39,745 nt of DNA from CALGLS01 sp964508085 (GCA_964508085.1 CAZDTI010000020.1:1-39745), one strand, 5' to 3'. Shown: positions 18,401 through 26,998, numbered from the stretch's first letter. Numbers and translations: made by a program. Notes: generated by a model from the letters alone, not told the origin.

Positions 18401-19937
18401 TATCATAGCTGATGTACCCTTTTGACACCATATCCCACAACAATCTTTCTACGTTTTCAACACCAAAGTTTGAATTCATTGCTTTTGCAAAAGTCTGAGC
18501 GGGTATCGAAGTTGTTCCTTCTTTTTTGTTTAGGAATTTCAAGGTAGCAATGGGATTTACATCTGCTACGTTCTGTAACTTTCTGTAGTCCTGAACATCA
18601 AAATATCCAAGAGATTCAAAGGTCACCTTTGAGTTACTAAAGCCTAGTTTTATTTTCTTTTCGTTGAAAAATAGTTCACCAGATTTGATATTCCAGTCAA
18701 TTTTTTCTGTATCAATATTGAAATTATGGTAGGAAGAATAGAAAGGATACCTGTCAGATCCACGCTCTCCTCGTGTCAACAATAGCTTTGAATCTTTGAC
18801 ATTAAAATTCATATTTACAGACGGATGATAGATAGAATCTCCAGCCACTAACATTACAGTTGCAACTTGCTCACCCGTTATTTTTTCTCCTTTGTGAATG
18901 ATAAATAATTCAGAGGAAGCGGTAAAAGCATCAGCAGCGCCTTGGGCTTTTACAGTTACCATTGCTTTCTGGTCAGCATCACCAAAACCATATACTTTTG
19001 TACCTTGCAACTTAAAGCCACCTCGGTAAGAAACACCTTCACCGAGTGCTTCAATTTTCAATATTTTTTCATTGGATTGAAACCTAGGGTAAGAAGCTTC
19101 CGTAGCTTTGTTTTCTACTAAAACTTTATCCTGGAAGGTTCCAACAACACCTTGCCCTCTAAAGAACTCATCATGAAACAACGTTGCATTCTTCACCGTG
19201 TAAAGACCTTTTTTAACATCTAGTTCAAATTCAGAAAATTCACATCTGACTTTTCCTAGTCCGAATCTTCCCCAATTTGCCTCTCCTCCTTTCCCTATCC
19301 ATTTGTTTTGAACGGGATAAAAAGTACCAGAACATTCATCAATTTTAATTCTATTTTTCTTACGCATACAAACTAAATCTACCTCTTCAAACTCCACGAA
19401 AGGGCCATTTTTATCGTACTTGATCACTACATCTTCCGTGAACGCTCTCCAGGACTGACCAGAACTAGTTTCGTATAACACGTTGTCTTTGAAGAAGTTA
19501 TCAGAGAATTCCAAGAACGTTTTGAATGGTTTAAATTTTCGACTTTCCGTATTATCTAATATTTCTCTGATGGTTTCATGCCAATCAACAAAACGTAGAA
19601 ACACACATTTGTTTGACTTAATATTGGTTACCGAACGAAGGTAACTTCCGAAATAAGGATTCGCCTTAAGCTTGTACTCAAGCATCGTGTTGGAGGTCTT
19701 AATAATCAAATCCATTTCCTGATTGACATAAGTTCCTTTTTGAACTTCCTTTTCAAAGCCATCAAAGACTTCAATAAGTTCGTCATTTTTAGAGGCGGCC
19801 ATGAAGTCTTTAAGTTCCTTCATAAAGGCATCGGAATTGGCAGGAAAACGATAATCTTCCTTGTATTTTTCTGTAGAAAAACCGAGGGTGACACTCAGGA
19901 AGAGTACAAGTAGCGAAAGTGTAAATTGCTTAGTCAT
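15450..19937 (-). CDS. Large exported protein, paralog A of an unrecognised family
   Basis: A 1495-residue protein of a family I do not recognise; two paralogs lie upstream at 22038-26498 and 27041-31567. The signal peptide is MTKQFTLSLLVLFLSVTLGFS. Residues about 25-175 are helical, with a conserved F-DWHETI-type motif. The rest looks beta-rich and repetitive, with short strands around GKG/G-F turns. Conserved landmarks are RGERGSDRYPF (about 389-399), a helix-plus-wing segment near 492-517 (VERLLWDMVSKGYISYDKK), LLIDAPANKSGREDI (about 656-670), LLILTPDGVKGRG (about 864-876) and a C-terminal block YFFGYKGGIL...DDGELYEIQ. There is no type-IX domain, lipobox or catalytic motif, so a periplasmic or outer-membrane location is inferred. 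It has its own terminator, and the transposase-like gene lies upstream. Confidence 0.85.
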   Translation of the reverse strand: MTKQFTLSLLVLFLSVTLGFSTEKYKEDYRFPANSDAFMKELKDFMAASKNDELIEVFDGFEKEVQKGTYVNQEMDLIIKTSNTMLEYKLKANPYFGSYLRSVTNIKSNKCVFLRFVDWHETIREILDNTESRKFKPFKTFLEFSDNFFKDNVLYETSSGQSWRAFTEDVVIKYDKNGPFVEFEEVDLVCMRKKNRIKIDECSGTFYPVQNKWIGKGGEANWGRFGLGKVRCEFSEFELDVKKGLYTVKNATLFHDEFFRGQGVVGTFQDKVLVENKATEASYPRFQSNEKILKIEALGEGVSYRGGFKLQGTKVYGFGDADQKAMVTVKAQGAADAFTASSELFIIHKGEKITGEQVATVMLVAGDSIYHPSVNMNFNVKDSKLLLTRGERGSDRYPFYSSYHNFNIDTEKIDWNIKSGELFFNEKKIKLGFSNSKVTFESLGYFDVQDYRKLQNVADVNPIATLKFLNKKEGTTSIPAQTFAKAMNSNFGVENVERLLWDMVSKGYISYDKKTKMIEIREKAFHYADAAMDKVDYDILKIVSDAEKTNAIFDLETKSILANGVKVVEFSNKQKVAAVPTESQIVLKQNRNLDIDGNLYAGFGTFEGKDYHFDYEKFQIEMDSIRYFDLFVPTDVVSKDGQREAWSIASTIEHAKGILLIDAPANKSGREDIRTFPSFQSKGNSYVYYDAAETQGGVYSRDSFHFKLDPFSFNHLDDFTEEDLHFDGTMVTGFVFPDFKETLVLQEDESLGFTTDSPDGGHDLYQGKGHYEGKINVSNKGLLGKGHVDYLWASIESEDITFKPEQMLTAAESFELMEDRGDGVPKIKGLDVDIDWRPYLDSMFVKAENEPFQLFENGTHTVFDLLILTPDGVKGRGEFKWDLGGMNSSLYSFGANSVQSDSADMSINASGVDHLALRTENVNAAFDFDKSTGHVKANVDTVTTVLPYNKYRTSLNEYDWDIKNENINFVSDPGKKGYFLSLDPGRDSLSFEGESAFYDLKTNALNVAGVDVVEVADAFVYPSDGKVDIQPGGQVSTLENAKIVANRENQYHVFERATVDINGKKDYKASAYYQYPIGTKQQEVYFNNIQGKRFGKGKKEVKEIMTRAEGTVAKGEEFFIDHKTRYEGRIRLEAKDANLHFKGFAQLDSKSLTTKNWFTINSKGDKNDLAISYDVPKDQNGLPVRTGLFISKEDGKIYPKVMSALRYRKDTPIFEAKGLFKYNKRRDVFAFGDSLKVVSGVKEGALLELNDATGAITMTGPVTLGPNLDVFSVTSAGKITTSVDATVATSVKVLSGVNMTIPEDLLNIIKADLNATSFDASSVVYKPYDVYEAALGNLIPDSKALASSIAELKSGGGLHIAPQYNNYSFLLSNLDLKWAQEYRSFVTKGRKIGLASILGTAYNKRVEGYVEYITSSNQNDRFYLYFVSPGGDFYFFGYKGGILKTVSSSESYNAAVEGLKKKEKFHKMDDGELYEIQLTGPETANLFVNRVQAVQ

Positions 19938-20325
19938 AAGAAGAAGTTTTTTGTTTCGTAAAAATTGTAAATGGTACAGGCAGTCTCCTGAGTTTGCACT
20001 CGGGTGACAGGTTCGGTTGGTGAGATGTGTACAAAGGTGATTGCAAAGAAGTGACTACGTAACAAATTGTTTACGTATTCGTATTCTTAAGCAAGATTCA
20101 AGTCTATCTGTTTCACTTAGCGTACTAGAAGCCAGCGCAACAAATGTCACTTGGGTTTTAAAATCGGTAGGTAAAGGGTGACCTTGGATTAAAAATCTAC
20201 TATTGAAAACAGTGGATTTTGTTTGGTCTTATCGGTAAGTTGGAATGGGCGTTTGGAAATTCATCCAGCTGCGCTATAGTCAGCTTTTTCGTTCAAGCAG
20301 AGTAATTATTTTTAGTCAGTTATCA
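19938..20325. other. Noncoding gap between the transposase-like gene and paralog A
   Basis: About 390 bp that serves as the leader of paralog A and the 3' flank of the transposase-like gene. It holds the TACGTAA dyad described separately and a short hairpin (CCTGAG / CTCGGG, 19987-20004). No terminal inverted repeat matching the TATTTGTCAGA motif upstream of the transposase-like gene is present; a weak look-alike (TTTAGTCAGTTA) lies at 20311-20322. Confidence 0.55.
20056..20077. promoter_or_regulatory. Operator-like dyad upstream of paralog A
   Basis: TACGTAACAA and TTGTTTACGTA form an almost contiguous inverted repeat (one-base bulge) about 120 bp upstream of the ATG of paralog A. It has the size of a dimeric regulator site, but no regulator can be assigned. 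Confidence 0.35.
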
Positions 20326-21432
20326 CTATTTTAATTCTGGTGGAATTACAAGCGGTTTAAGTAAATCCAAGTAATCATGAAGTCCATTCGGAAAGGTTTT
20401 ACTTTTTCCGTTTTTCAAATAATTAGTGAATGGCAAAATGGCTTTGTAAGTTGCCATCGGCGTTTTACCGTAATTGTAGCGTTCGTAAACAGGTTGTTTT
20501 GTATTGTAATTTGCAACCCATGTGTCGAGATCAGCCTGTATGGCCGCTATACTGTTGTAGGTTTTAGTTCGGAAAGTTTCCGAATAAAAATCGTTATTAA
20601 TTCGTTGTAAAAAATCACGTAATGGTTTGAGTAAGTGGCTTTTCTTTGGTAGATATGATAGACCCATGCCCTGCCCTTTTGTAAATTTTCGATATTTATG
20701 ATTCATGGTTTTGCCATAAAAGCAAGTTTCTTTTGTAGCAGCCATGCGGTGTATTCGTAAATCTTCTCTATCGAAAAAGGGTATCATTTTTTCTTCCAGT
20801 GATTTAATCGCACAATCTGTAGAACTATTGTTACACAGATAGACAAAAGCCAGTCGACTGTAAGTATCTACCAAAACATATTGGTACAACACACCTAGAG
20901 TTTGGTGACTCACTACTTCTTCCACAGAATGAATAATTAAATGACCTGGGAAATAAGTGTCCATAGGATTCTCATCCTTGAATTGAGACTTCGCCTGTTG
21001 AAGTGCCTTCACTTGCCAAGCATTCGGATGATGCCCATCTTGTAACATTTTAGTACCAAGCGCTTTGAGTCTTTTTTTGAAATTCTCCAGATCATATCTT
21101 TGCCAAACCGAACGAACCCCAGCAGGTGAAACGAAAACACCTTGTTTTTTTAATTCTTCTGCAGCTTTCGATTGCCCGTAAAAAGGTTGTTGAAAAGCTA
21201 AATCCAATATTGCAATCTCCACTACTTCATCTACTCTATTCTTCAGGTTCGGTTTTTTCCTACTCTTTTCCTGTAATGCCAATACTCCCCCTTTATCGTA
21301 TAGTTCTTTCAATCGATAATAGCTATCTCGGCTATAGCCCATTAACTCACATGCTTTGGAAACATTCCCTAATTCCTCTACTAACTTTAGTAAGCCGAGC
21401 TTCGATCTAAGTATTTTATCGTGTTTGGTCAT
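20326..21432 (-). CDS. IS481-type transposase-like protein lacking DDE residues
   Basis: A full-length 368-residue relative of IS481-family transposases. The DNA-binding half is well kept: a helix-turn-helix (KLGLLKLVEELGNVSKACEL and GYSRDSYYRLKELY, about 11-46), then QPFYGQSKAAEELKKQG and SPAGVRSVWQRYDLE. The integrase-type core also aligns (YQYVLVDTYSRLAF, IAAIQADLDTWVANYN, YGKTPMATY), but the catalytic acids do not. Where the family has QDT there is HSV (Ser169), where it has LTDRG there is AATKE (Thr233), and where it has CERF there is LRDF (Arg272). The frame has no stop or frameshift, so this looks like selection for a non-catalytic role, perhaps DNA binding. No flanking inverted repeats were found. 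A candidate promoter and repeated motifs lie just upstream. Confidence 0.88.
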   Translation of the reverse strand: MTKHDKILRSKLGLLKLVEELGNVSKACELMGYSRDSYYRLKELYDKGGVLALQEKSRKKPNLKNRVDEVVEIAILDLAFQQPFYGQSKAAEELKKQGVFVSPAGVRSVWQRYDLENFKKRLKALGTKMLQDGHHPNAWQVKALQQAKSQFKDENPMDTYFPGHLIIHSVEEVVSHQTLGVLYQYVLVDTYSRLAFVYLCNNSSTDCAIKSLEEKMIPFFDREDLRIHRMAATKETCFYGKTMNHKYRKFTKGQGMGLSYLPKKSHLLKPLRDFLQRINNDFYSETFRTKTYNSIAAIQADLDTWVANYNTKQPVYERYNYGKTPMATYKAILPFTNYLKNGKSKTFPNGLHDYLDLLKPLVIPPELK

Positions 21433-21460
21433 CTTGTTTGTTTTTGTCTCAAGTACAACA

Positions 21461-21468
21461 CAAACCTA
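21461..21468 (-). promoter_or_regulatory. Promoter -7 box of the transposase-like gene
   Basis: The minus strand reads TAGGTTTG, a full match to TAnnTTTG, 29 nt before the ATG at 21432. This would give a leader of roughly 20 nt. A TTG on the minus strand at 21493-21495 is slightly far for a -33 element. The TATTTGTCAGA motif at 21474-21484 falls between the two, so a bound protein would block or contact RNA polymerase. Confidence 0.5.
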
Positions 21469-21473
21469 TAAAG

Positions 21474-21817
21474 TATTTGTCAGATTACATAACAACTAGC
21501 AAAGTACAATTACATTCCCATTATATAAATTAACATTATTATAATTTATAAACCTTCTGACAAATAAGTTTTTATCATATGTTTACACCCTTTATATTTT
21601 ATTTGAAAAAAAATTTAAAAAAATTTCTTATTCTACTATTTATCAAGGATTTTTACTATTAATTATTACGAATATTTATTTTTCATACCCTAATAAGGGT
21701 AGACATTATATCAATCTATTTGTCAGATTTGATCAAATCTACTTAATATAAATTGAATTCATTATTTATATTAATTATTGAATAAGTTCATTTAGTTTAT
21801 ATCTCATCTGACAATTA
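21474..21817. repeat. Four-copy TATTTGTCAGA motif cluster in AT-rich DNA
   Basis: TATTTGTCAGA occurs exactly at 21474-21484 (plus), 21556-21566 (as TCTGACAAATA) and 21717-21727 (plus). A fourth shortened copy, ATCTGACAATTA, lies at 21806-21817. Orientation alternates direct, inverted, direct, inverted. The third copy overlaps a perfect 16-nt palindrome, AGATTTGATCAAATCT (21725-21740), and a TACCCT-AATA-AGGGTA hairpin lies at 21686-21701. The whole gap 21433-22037 has no gene and is extremely AT-rich between about 21520 and 21840. The motifs may be binding sites of the transposase-like protein or ends of small relic elements; IS481-family ends often start with TGT, which fits TGTCAGA. Confidence 0.75.
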
Positions 21818-21863
21818 ACTTATAATGACATATATCCATTTAAAACTAGACAGACAGTACCTA

Positions 21864-21904
21864 CAAAACAAAAATGCACCTGCGGAAATTAATCCACAGG
21901 TGCA
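21864..21904 (-). terminator. Intrinsic terminator of paralog B
   Basis: On the minus strand TGCACCTGTGGA pairs with TCCGCAGGTGCA (12 bp, one wobble), followed by TTTTTGTTTTG. It lies about 130 nt beyond the stop at 22038 and before the AT-rich motif cluster. Confidence 0.75.
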
Positions 21905-22037
21905 TAAAGCTAAGTCACCTAAAATATTTTCTTCCGAGCCTATCTCGGATCCTACTTTTTACTACTAACTGATTATACTCAAAGGATAAAATTTCACGAA
22001 ACTCTTCCCTTTTGAAATTTTAGCAAATCTGTATCGT

Positions 22038-25000
22038 CTACTTCCTTCCTTCCTTCACTCTATTTACAAATTGTTTTGCCCGACTAATTGAAACTCTTTG
22101 AATTTCATAATCTTCTCCGTTCTTCACCTTTTTCTTCAGCTCTTTTTCTGACATTTCTCCAAGTAACGACATGTATTGGTCATCATCCGAGCAAGTATTT
22201 AATATTCCATTTCTATAATTGAAGTAATAATAAAATCCATTTGGCGCAACTAAATACAAAGACAGTCCATCTTCCTCTTCTCTGAATTTCCGGAATTCTA
22301 CGTAAGCTTCAACCTCTTTATTGAAAATCGCTTTGTTAATACTATTCAAGCTAATTTTGCTTTTTGCAGAAAGGAAAGATTGATAACCTTGATTCCAAAC
22401 CATCGATAGCTTGGAAAAAGTAAAGGTAAAATCATTGTAATCCTGAGGGATTCGAAGTTCATCATAGGATCTTAAATCTGCCAAAGCAGTTTTCATTGCA
22501 CGAGATTCTGGAATCCAGTTGGCTAAAACCATTTCATAGAATGCATCCTTTTTGTATGTAGTAGATAACAATTGAAAACTGTTTTCATCAAACGCTCTAT
22601 AAATAATGGACATCAACTTTTCTGGAATATGAAGATTAACTCCAGCCATAAAATCAAAATTCTTGATTTCTTCTCCATTTACAACTTTCGTTTTTCCTAC
22701 AACTTGTGCATTTGCAAATTGGTGAGAAGGCCCTACTGTAAAACGCCCTTCAATTGTTGTATTTCCGTCTTTGTCCAAACGCATCAATTGCCCTTGTTTT
22801 GTACCAGAAACTATTTTGGTAGAATCTCCAAAAGCATATTGTTGTAATTCAGGATTATAATCCATTAAACCGGTACAAGTAAAGACCTCATGATCTGAAG
22901 ATGTTTTTGATGCAGACATAAAAGAAGGGTATAATTTACCATCAGCGCGATTGGCAAAAATTCCTGTGACTGCTTTTTCCCCTTTGAAGTTTAGTAATTC
23001 GTTGTCAAACATTACCTGAAGATTTTTCCGATCAGCCAAATCTTCAAATTTAAACCAATCTGACTTGTAACCTGCGAAATCCATATGAGCAAAGCCATCG
23101 AAAGACAATTTCGCTTCATCTGCTCTTAAACTAATCTCACCTTTGAAACTTAGTTGGTCATCAATATACAAATGAGTGACTGTCGTATTTGCGAAGGTAA
23201 TTCCACGTTTTGCTTTCTTTACTTTTCTTTTGTCAGAGGCACCAATATCTGTAAACTTGATTTCTTGCAATTTCCCACCCACAGGATATTCATAGAAACC
23301 AGAAGCACTGTATTTATTTCTGGCTAGAATATCAACCTTTGCCTTATTAAATACATGGTATTTGTTTTTTGTATCAGCGATGATTTTTGCATTTTCAAGG
23401 CTTGGCATTTTTCCACCCGGCAACACTTTCACTTCTCCATTATCCGGAAATACATGTGCATCTGCCACGGCAATATATGGAACACCTCCTACATGTAATT
23501 CATTTGTTATTAAATCTAATCCTGCGCTAGCTCCTTCAAAATTCAAACTATCTGCTTCTTTAGACAAGGCTAGAAAAGAGCCTAATTCATCCGTTCCAGT
23601 TAAAAAAGTAATTTGCTCTTTTCCAAAGTCCCAGTTGAAGGCATTCATCGATGTACGATATTTATTATTGGGGAAATCTGTAGTCACTGTATCCGAATTT
23701 GCTTGTACAAAAGCAATGTCCGCTGAGAAATTCATTTCCGAAGAAACGTTTTCTGTATGCAAAGCCAGATCACCAAGTCCTTTTACTTTTACCGCCAAAT
23801 TAGCAGTGTCCGCTGAAATTGTTGTAGCTCCAAGATTAAATAAATTTGATTCAAGAGCGCCTAATTTCCAATCAAAAACACCTCGGCCTTTCACACCATC
23901 AGGCGTAAGAATCAGTAAGTCCATTAAGGTATTGTCTTCAGAATCAAACAATTGAAATGGTGCGTCGAGCGCTTTTATATACATACTATCTTTCTGCGGA
24001 TGCCAATCTATAGCTATTCCTGTTCCGAGAACATTCGGAATATTGTCTTGCAAATCCTCTGTTAACGAAAAGCTATTTGCTGTGGCTGTCATTTGATGCG
24101 GTTTGAAAACCAAATCTTCAGAATCAATGGTTGCCCATTTGTAAGTAATTGTTCCATCAGCACGAAGGCCTTCATTGCTTAAATCCATTTTTCCTTTAAA
24201 CTGCCCCTTGCCATAAGTAGCATAACCTTCCACTGGAACCTCATGCTCAAAACCAAGGGAATGATCTTCTTCATTTAAAACCATTGTCTCTTCAAATTCT
24301 GGAAAGATTCCAGCAGAAACCATTTGCCCTTTGAAGTGAAAATTTTCCGCAGAAAAATGATCTAGATTATTTAGGGTAAATGGATGTAATTTAAAATGAA
24401 AGGAATCTCTTGTATAGCATCCGTCTAAAGTTTCTTCAAAATCATAATAAACATAGGCCGGTGCAGTTGTTTTGAAAGCCGGAAAAGTAGCAATATCTTC
24501 CCGTCCCGATTTATTAAATGGCGCATCAATTAGTAAAGTACCTTTAGTATTTTCTATTCTGGAACCTATAGAATAAGCCTCTGGATTTCCCTGTGCATCC
24601 TTTTCTCCTGTTTGTACAAAAAGATCATAATAAGTTACGGAGTCTAAGTCCATTGTAAAAGGCTCGTAATTAAAATTAAATGCATTCCCCCGAAAAGTTG
24701 CCAACCCAGCATACAATTTTCCATCAAATGTAAGACTTCTGTTTTTTCCCATCTTCACTTTGCCTTCCAATGGCTGAGCTGCTACCTTTTGTAGAGGACT
24801 AAATTCAACTACATTGACAGCATTCGCTAAAACAGCTGATTCTTCCAACAATATTTTTGCATTCGTCTTATCAGATTCAGAAACTAATTTCAATACATCA
24901 TAGTCTATTCGTTCTTGACTTGCATCACAATAGTGAACGACCTTGTCCAAGACCTGAATTTGTTTGGTTTTTTTATCATAAAGAATATATCCCTTCGCTA

Positions 25001-26498
25001 CTAAATCATAAATAAGACTATTAATGGTTGACACATCAAAACGAGTATTAATGGTTTGCGCATATTTCTCTGCAGATATCGCTTTTGATTTTTCCTTATC
25101 AGATAAACTTTTCAATACAGCCAACGGGTGCACAGAAGCTACCGATTGCAACCTTCGATAATCGTGCTCACTGTAATACTGAGCCGATTCAAAGGTTACT
25201 TTTTTATTGGTGTTTCCTATGCTTGCTTTTTTCTCGTTTACAATAACTTCATTAGTACCCAGATCCCAGTCTAATCGTTCCGAATCTATATTCGTTTGTG
25301 TCAAAGAATTAAAAAAAGGATTCCGGTTGGAGCCTCGTTTTCCACGTTGTAATGTCAATCTGTTTTTATCAAAAAGGAATTTGAACTTTACAGAAGGGTG
25401 ATAAACAGAATCTCGTCCAAAGAAAATAGCAGCAGCTACTTCCTCCCCTGCTATTCGACTGTTTTTGTCCATCACAAAACGACTACCTTTAGCCTCGAAT
25501 GAAAAGGAATCGTTACTTCCATATCCTTTCAAAAATGCCCTACTTTCCTCATTACCAATGCCATACAAGGTCGCCCCTTTTAGTTGAATACCTCCTTTGA
25601 AAGTAATATTTCTTTTACCAAAAGGCATAACAAGTTGTTTGCTAATTGATTCAAAAACAGGATAATTACCTGTTTTTTTCTGTTGTTGTCCTTTGAGATT
25701 ATCAGAGAAAGTTCCTTCTATTTTTTCACTTCCGAAATAGTCTTCATAGGTCAAATAAGCTTTTTCAATTTTGTAAACACCTTTACCAAGAAGCATATCA
25801 AAAACATCAAACTCGCAAAGAACATCCGCTTGTCCTACTCTAGCCCAGGTTACCATTCCTCCCTTTCCTCTAAATCGTTTTTCTGCTGGAAAGTAAGCAC
25901 CACTAGTTCCGCCAATTCGCATTTCTTTTGCTCTCTTAAAACAAACCAAATCTGTCTTTTCAAAACGCAGACAAGGCTCACCTTCTAATAAACTAAAAGA
26001 CTTTGCATTGGCTTCAGCCCTCCAGCTGATACTTGCCCCTGCATTACATAACAATCCTTTTTCAAAGTACAAAATAGAGAAAGAGAGCATTTCCCGAAAG
26101 GATGTGGCTGCCCTCTCCGATTCCAATAACAACAAATCTTTCAAAGTTTGATTCCAACTGTCAAATAGAAAATGATTGTTCTTGTTTTCTTTGAGTGCAG
26201 TTACACTCTTCAAAAAATCTGTAAAATAAGGAGTGGCCGCCAACTTGCGATCAACCATTTCATTACTTACAGCTATGATCCGACTGACTTCCGGATCGGT
26301 ATATAAACCACTACTTAATTGTTGCTCAAAGTAATCGTAGGCTACTATAGCCTCCTTCTTCTTTGTGGACAGCAAATAGAGCTTGAGCTCCTTCATAAAC
26401 TCTACTCGATTCTCTGGAAACCGACTGGCCGGATTTCCAATTGCTAGTAGAGGGAAAACTAGCATCAGACTGATACTGACGAAGTTCTTCAATTTCAT
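22038..26498 (-). CDS. Large exported protein, paralog B of an unrecognised family
   Basis: A 1486-residue paralog of the proteins at 15450 and 27041. The frame is open to 26588, but the ATG at 26498 gives a proper signal peptide (MKLKNFVSISLMLVFPLLAIG), whereas the upstream extension is Pro/His-rich and not secretory. It shares the family layout: N-terminal helical domain with the FDSWNQTLKDLL motif, W-GKGG and RGKRGSNRNPF, a helix-plus-wing segment (INSLIYDLVAKGYILYDKK), LLIDAPFNKSGREDI (about 652-666), LLILTPDGVKGRG (about 858-870) and a terminal block ending GEDYEIQ. It is visibly the most divergent of the three: several blocks shared by A and C are replaced, for example GDKNDLAI by ADRKNLQV and YFFGYK by YYFNYR. 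It has its own terminator and a 540-bp leader region. Confidence 0.85.
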   Translation of the reverse strand: MKLKNFVSISLMLVFPLLAIGNPASRFPENRVEFMKELKLYLLSTKKKEAIVAYDYFEQQLSSGLYTDPEVSRIIAVSNEMVDRKLAATPYFTDFLKSVTALKENKNNHFLFDSWNQTLKDLLLLESERAATSFREMLSFSILYFEKGLLCNAGASISWRAEANAKSFSLLEGEPCLRFEKTDLVCFKRAKEMRIGGTSGAYFPAEKRFRGKGGMVTWARVGQADVLCEFDVFDMLLGKGVYKIEKAYLTYEDYFGSEKIEGTFSDNLKGQQQKKTGNYPVFESISKQLVMPFGKRNITFKGGIQLKGATLYGIGNEESRAFLKGYGSNDSFSFEAKGSRFVMDKNSRIAGEEVAAAIFFGRDSVYHPSVKFKFLFDKNRLTLQRGKRGSNRNPFFNSLTQTNIDSERLDWDLGTNEVIVNEKKASIGNTNKKVTFESAQYYSEHDYRRLQSVASVHPLAVLKSLSDKEKSKAISAEKYAQTINTRFDVSTINSLIYDLVAKGYILYDKKTKQIQVLDKVVHYCDASQERIDYDVLKLVSESDKTNAKILLEESAVLANAVNVVEFSPLQKVAAQPLEGKVKMGKNRSLTFDGKLYAGLATFRGNAFNFNYEPFTMDLDSVTYYDLFVQTGEKDAQGNPEAYSIGSRIENTKGTLLIDAPFNKSGREDIATFPAFKTTAPAYVYYDFEETLDGCYTRDSFHFKLHPFTLNNLDHFSAENFHFKGQMVSAGIFPEFEETMVLNEEDHSLGFEHEVPVEGYATYGKGQFKGKMDLSNEGLRADGTITYKWATIDSEDLVFKPHQMTATANSFSLTEDLQDNIPNVLGTGIAIDWHPQKDSMYIKALDAPFQLFDSEDNTLMDLLILTPDGVKGRGVFDWKLGALESNLFNLGATTISADTANLAVKVKGLGDLALHTENVSSEMNFSADIAFVQANSDTVTTDFPNNKYRTSMNAFNWDFGKEQITFLTGTDELGSFLALSKEADSLNFEGASAGLDLITNELHVGGVPYIAVADAHVFPDNGEVKVLPGGKMPSLENAKIIADTKNKYHVFNKAKVDILARNKYSASGFYEYPVGGKLQEIKFTDIGASDKRKVKKAKRGITFANTTVTHLYIDDQLSFKGEISLRADEAKLSFDGFAHMDFAGYKSDWFKFEDLADRKNLQVMFDNELLNFKGEKAVTGIFANRADGKLYPSFMSASKTSSDHEVFTCTGLMDYNPELQQYAFGDSTKIVSGTKQGQLMRLDKDGNTTIEGRFTVGPSHQFANAQVVGKTKVVNGEEIKNFDFMAGVNLHIPEKLMSIIYRAFDENSFQLLSTTYKKDAFYEMVLANWIPESRAMKTALADLRSYDELRIPQDYNDFTFTFSKLSMVWNQGYQSFLSAKSKISLNSINKAIFNKEVEAYVEFRKFREEEDGLSLYLVAPNGFYYYFNYRNGILNTCSDDDQYMSLLGEMSEKELKKKVKNGEDYEIQRVSISRAKQFVNRVKEGRK

Positions 26499-26714
26499 AG
26501 TAGTGGTGACTTTGGTACAAAAAAACGGGGGGAAAGGAGATGAGGGGGGTGGGTTGTGCTCGTCGTGTTTGTTCATATTACACAGCACGGTTTATTTCTT
26601 CAAGGGGAAATAATAATAAAAAATTCTTGGAGGTAGAGGCTTAGCTTTGGATGGGATTGGAGGATTAGAAATGGAATGAAGACGGAGGATGTCTTTTTTT
26701 CCCTTTCTGTTCTA

Positions 26715-26722
26715 CAAAAGTA
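26715..26722 (-). promoter_or_regulatory. Possible promoter -7 box of paralog B
   Basis: The minus strand reads TACTTTTG, matching TAnnTTTG, about 217 nt upstream of the ATG at 26498. It would imply a leader of about 210 nt containing the C-rich stretch. No -33 element is evident. Confidence 0.3.
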
Positions 26723-26967
26723 GCCTGTTTTTTAGTTCGGGGCTATGCCCTGAATGTGGTAGTTATTGGATGGCGGTTTTTTAGGGGAAGTTGAAAGGAA
26801 TCACTTGTAATCCTTTGTATCGCTACCTTAATTCTGGATAACAGGAATAGTACAACTTATTTCGGGTTGTTTAATGTTCTTAAGAAGAACCAACTCTAAT
26901 CTCTTTTAAAGCTGTAAGGATGATAAAAAAATGGGTAAATGCGACTTCTAAATTCTCATTCCAAACT

Positions 26968-26998
26968 AAAAAAAGGGAGTCGCTTTAATGACTCCCTT
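26968..26998 (-). terminator. Intrinsic terminator of paralog C
   Basis: On the minus strand AAGGGAGTC pairs perfectly with GACTCCCTT around an 8-nt loop and runs into TTTTTTTAG. It starts 42 nt after the stop at 27041. Confidence 0.88.

Noticed and set aside
20326..21432. Complete active insertion sequence
   Set aside because: No terminal inverted repeats or target duplication flank the gene, and the catalytic acidic residues are missing.
26499..26588. 30-residue N-terminal extension of paralog B
   Set aside because: It would place a Pro/His-rich, non-secretory segment before a clean signal peptide that begins at the ATG at 26498.
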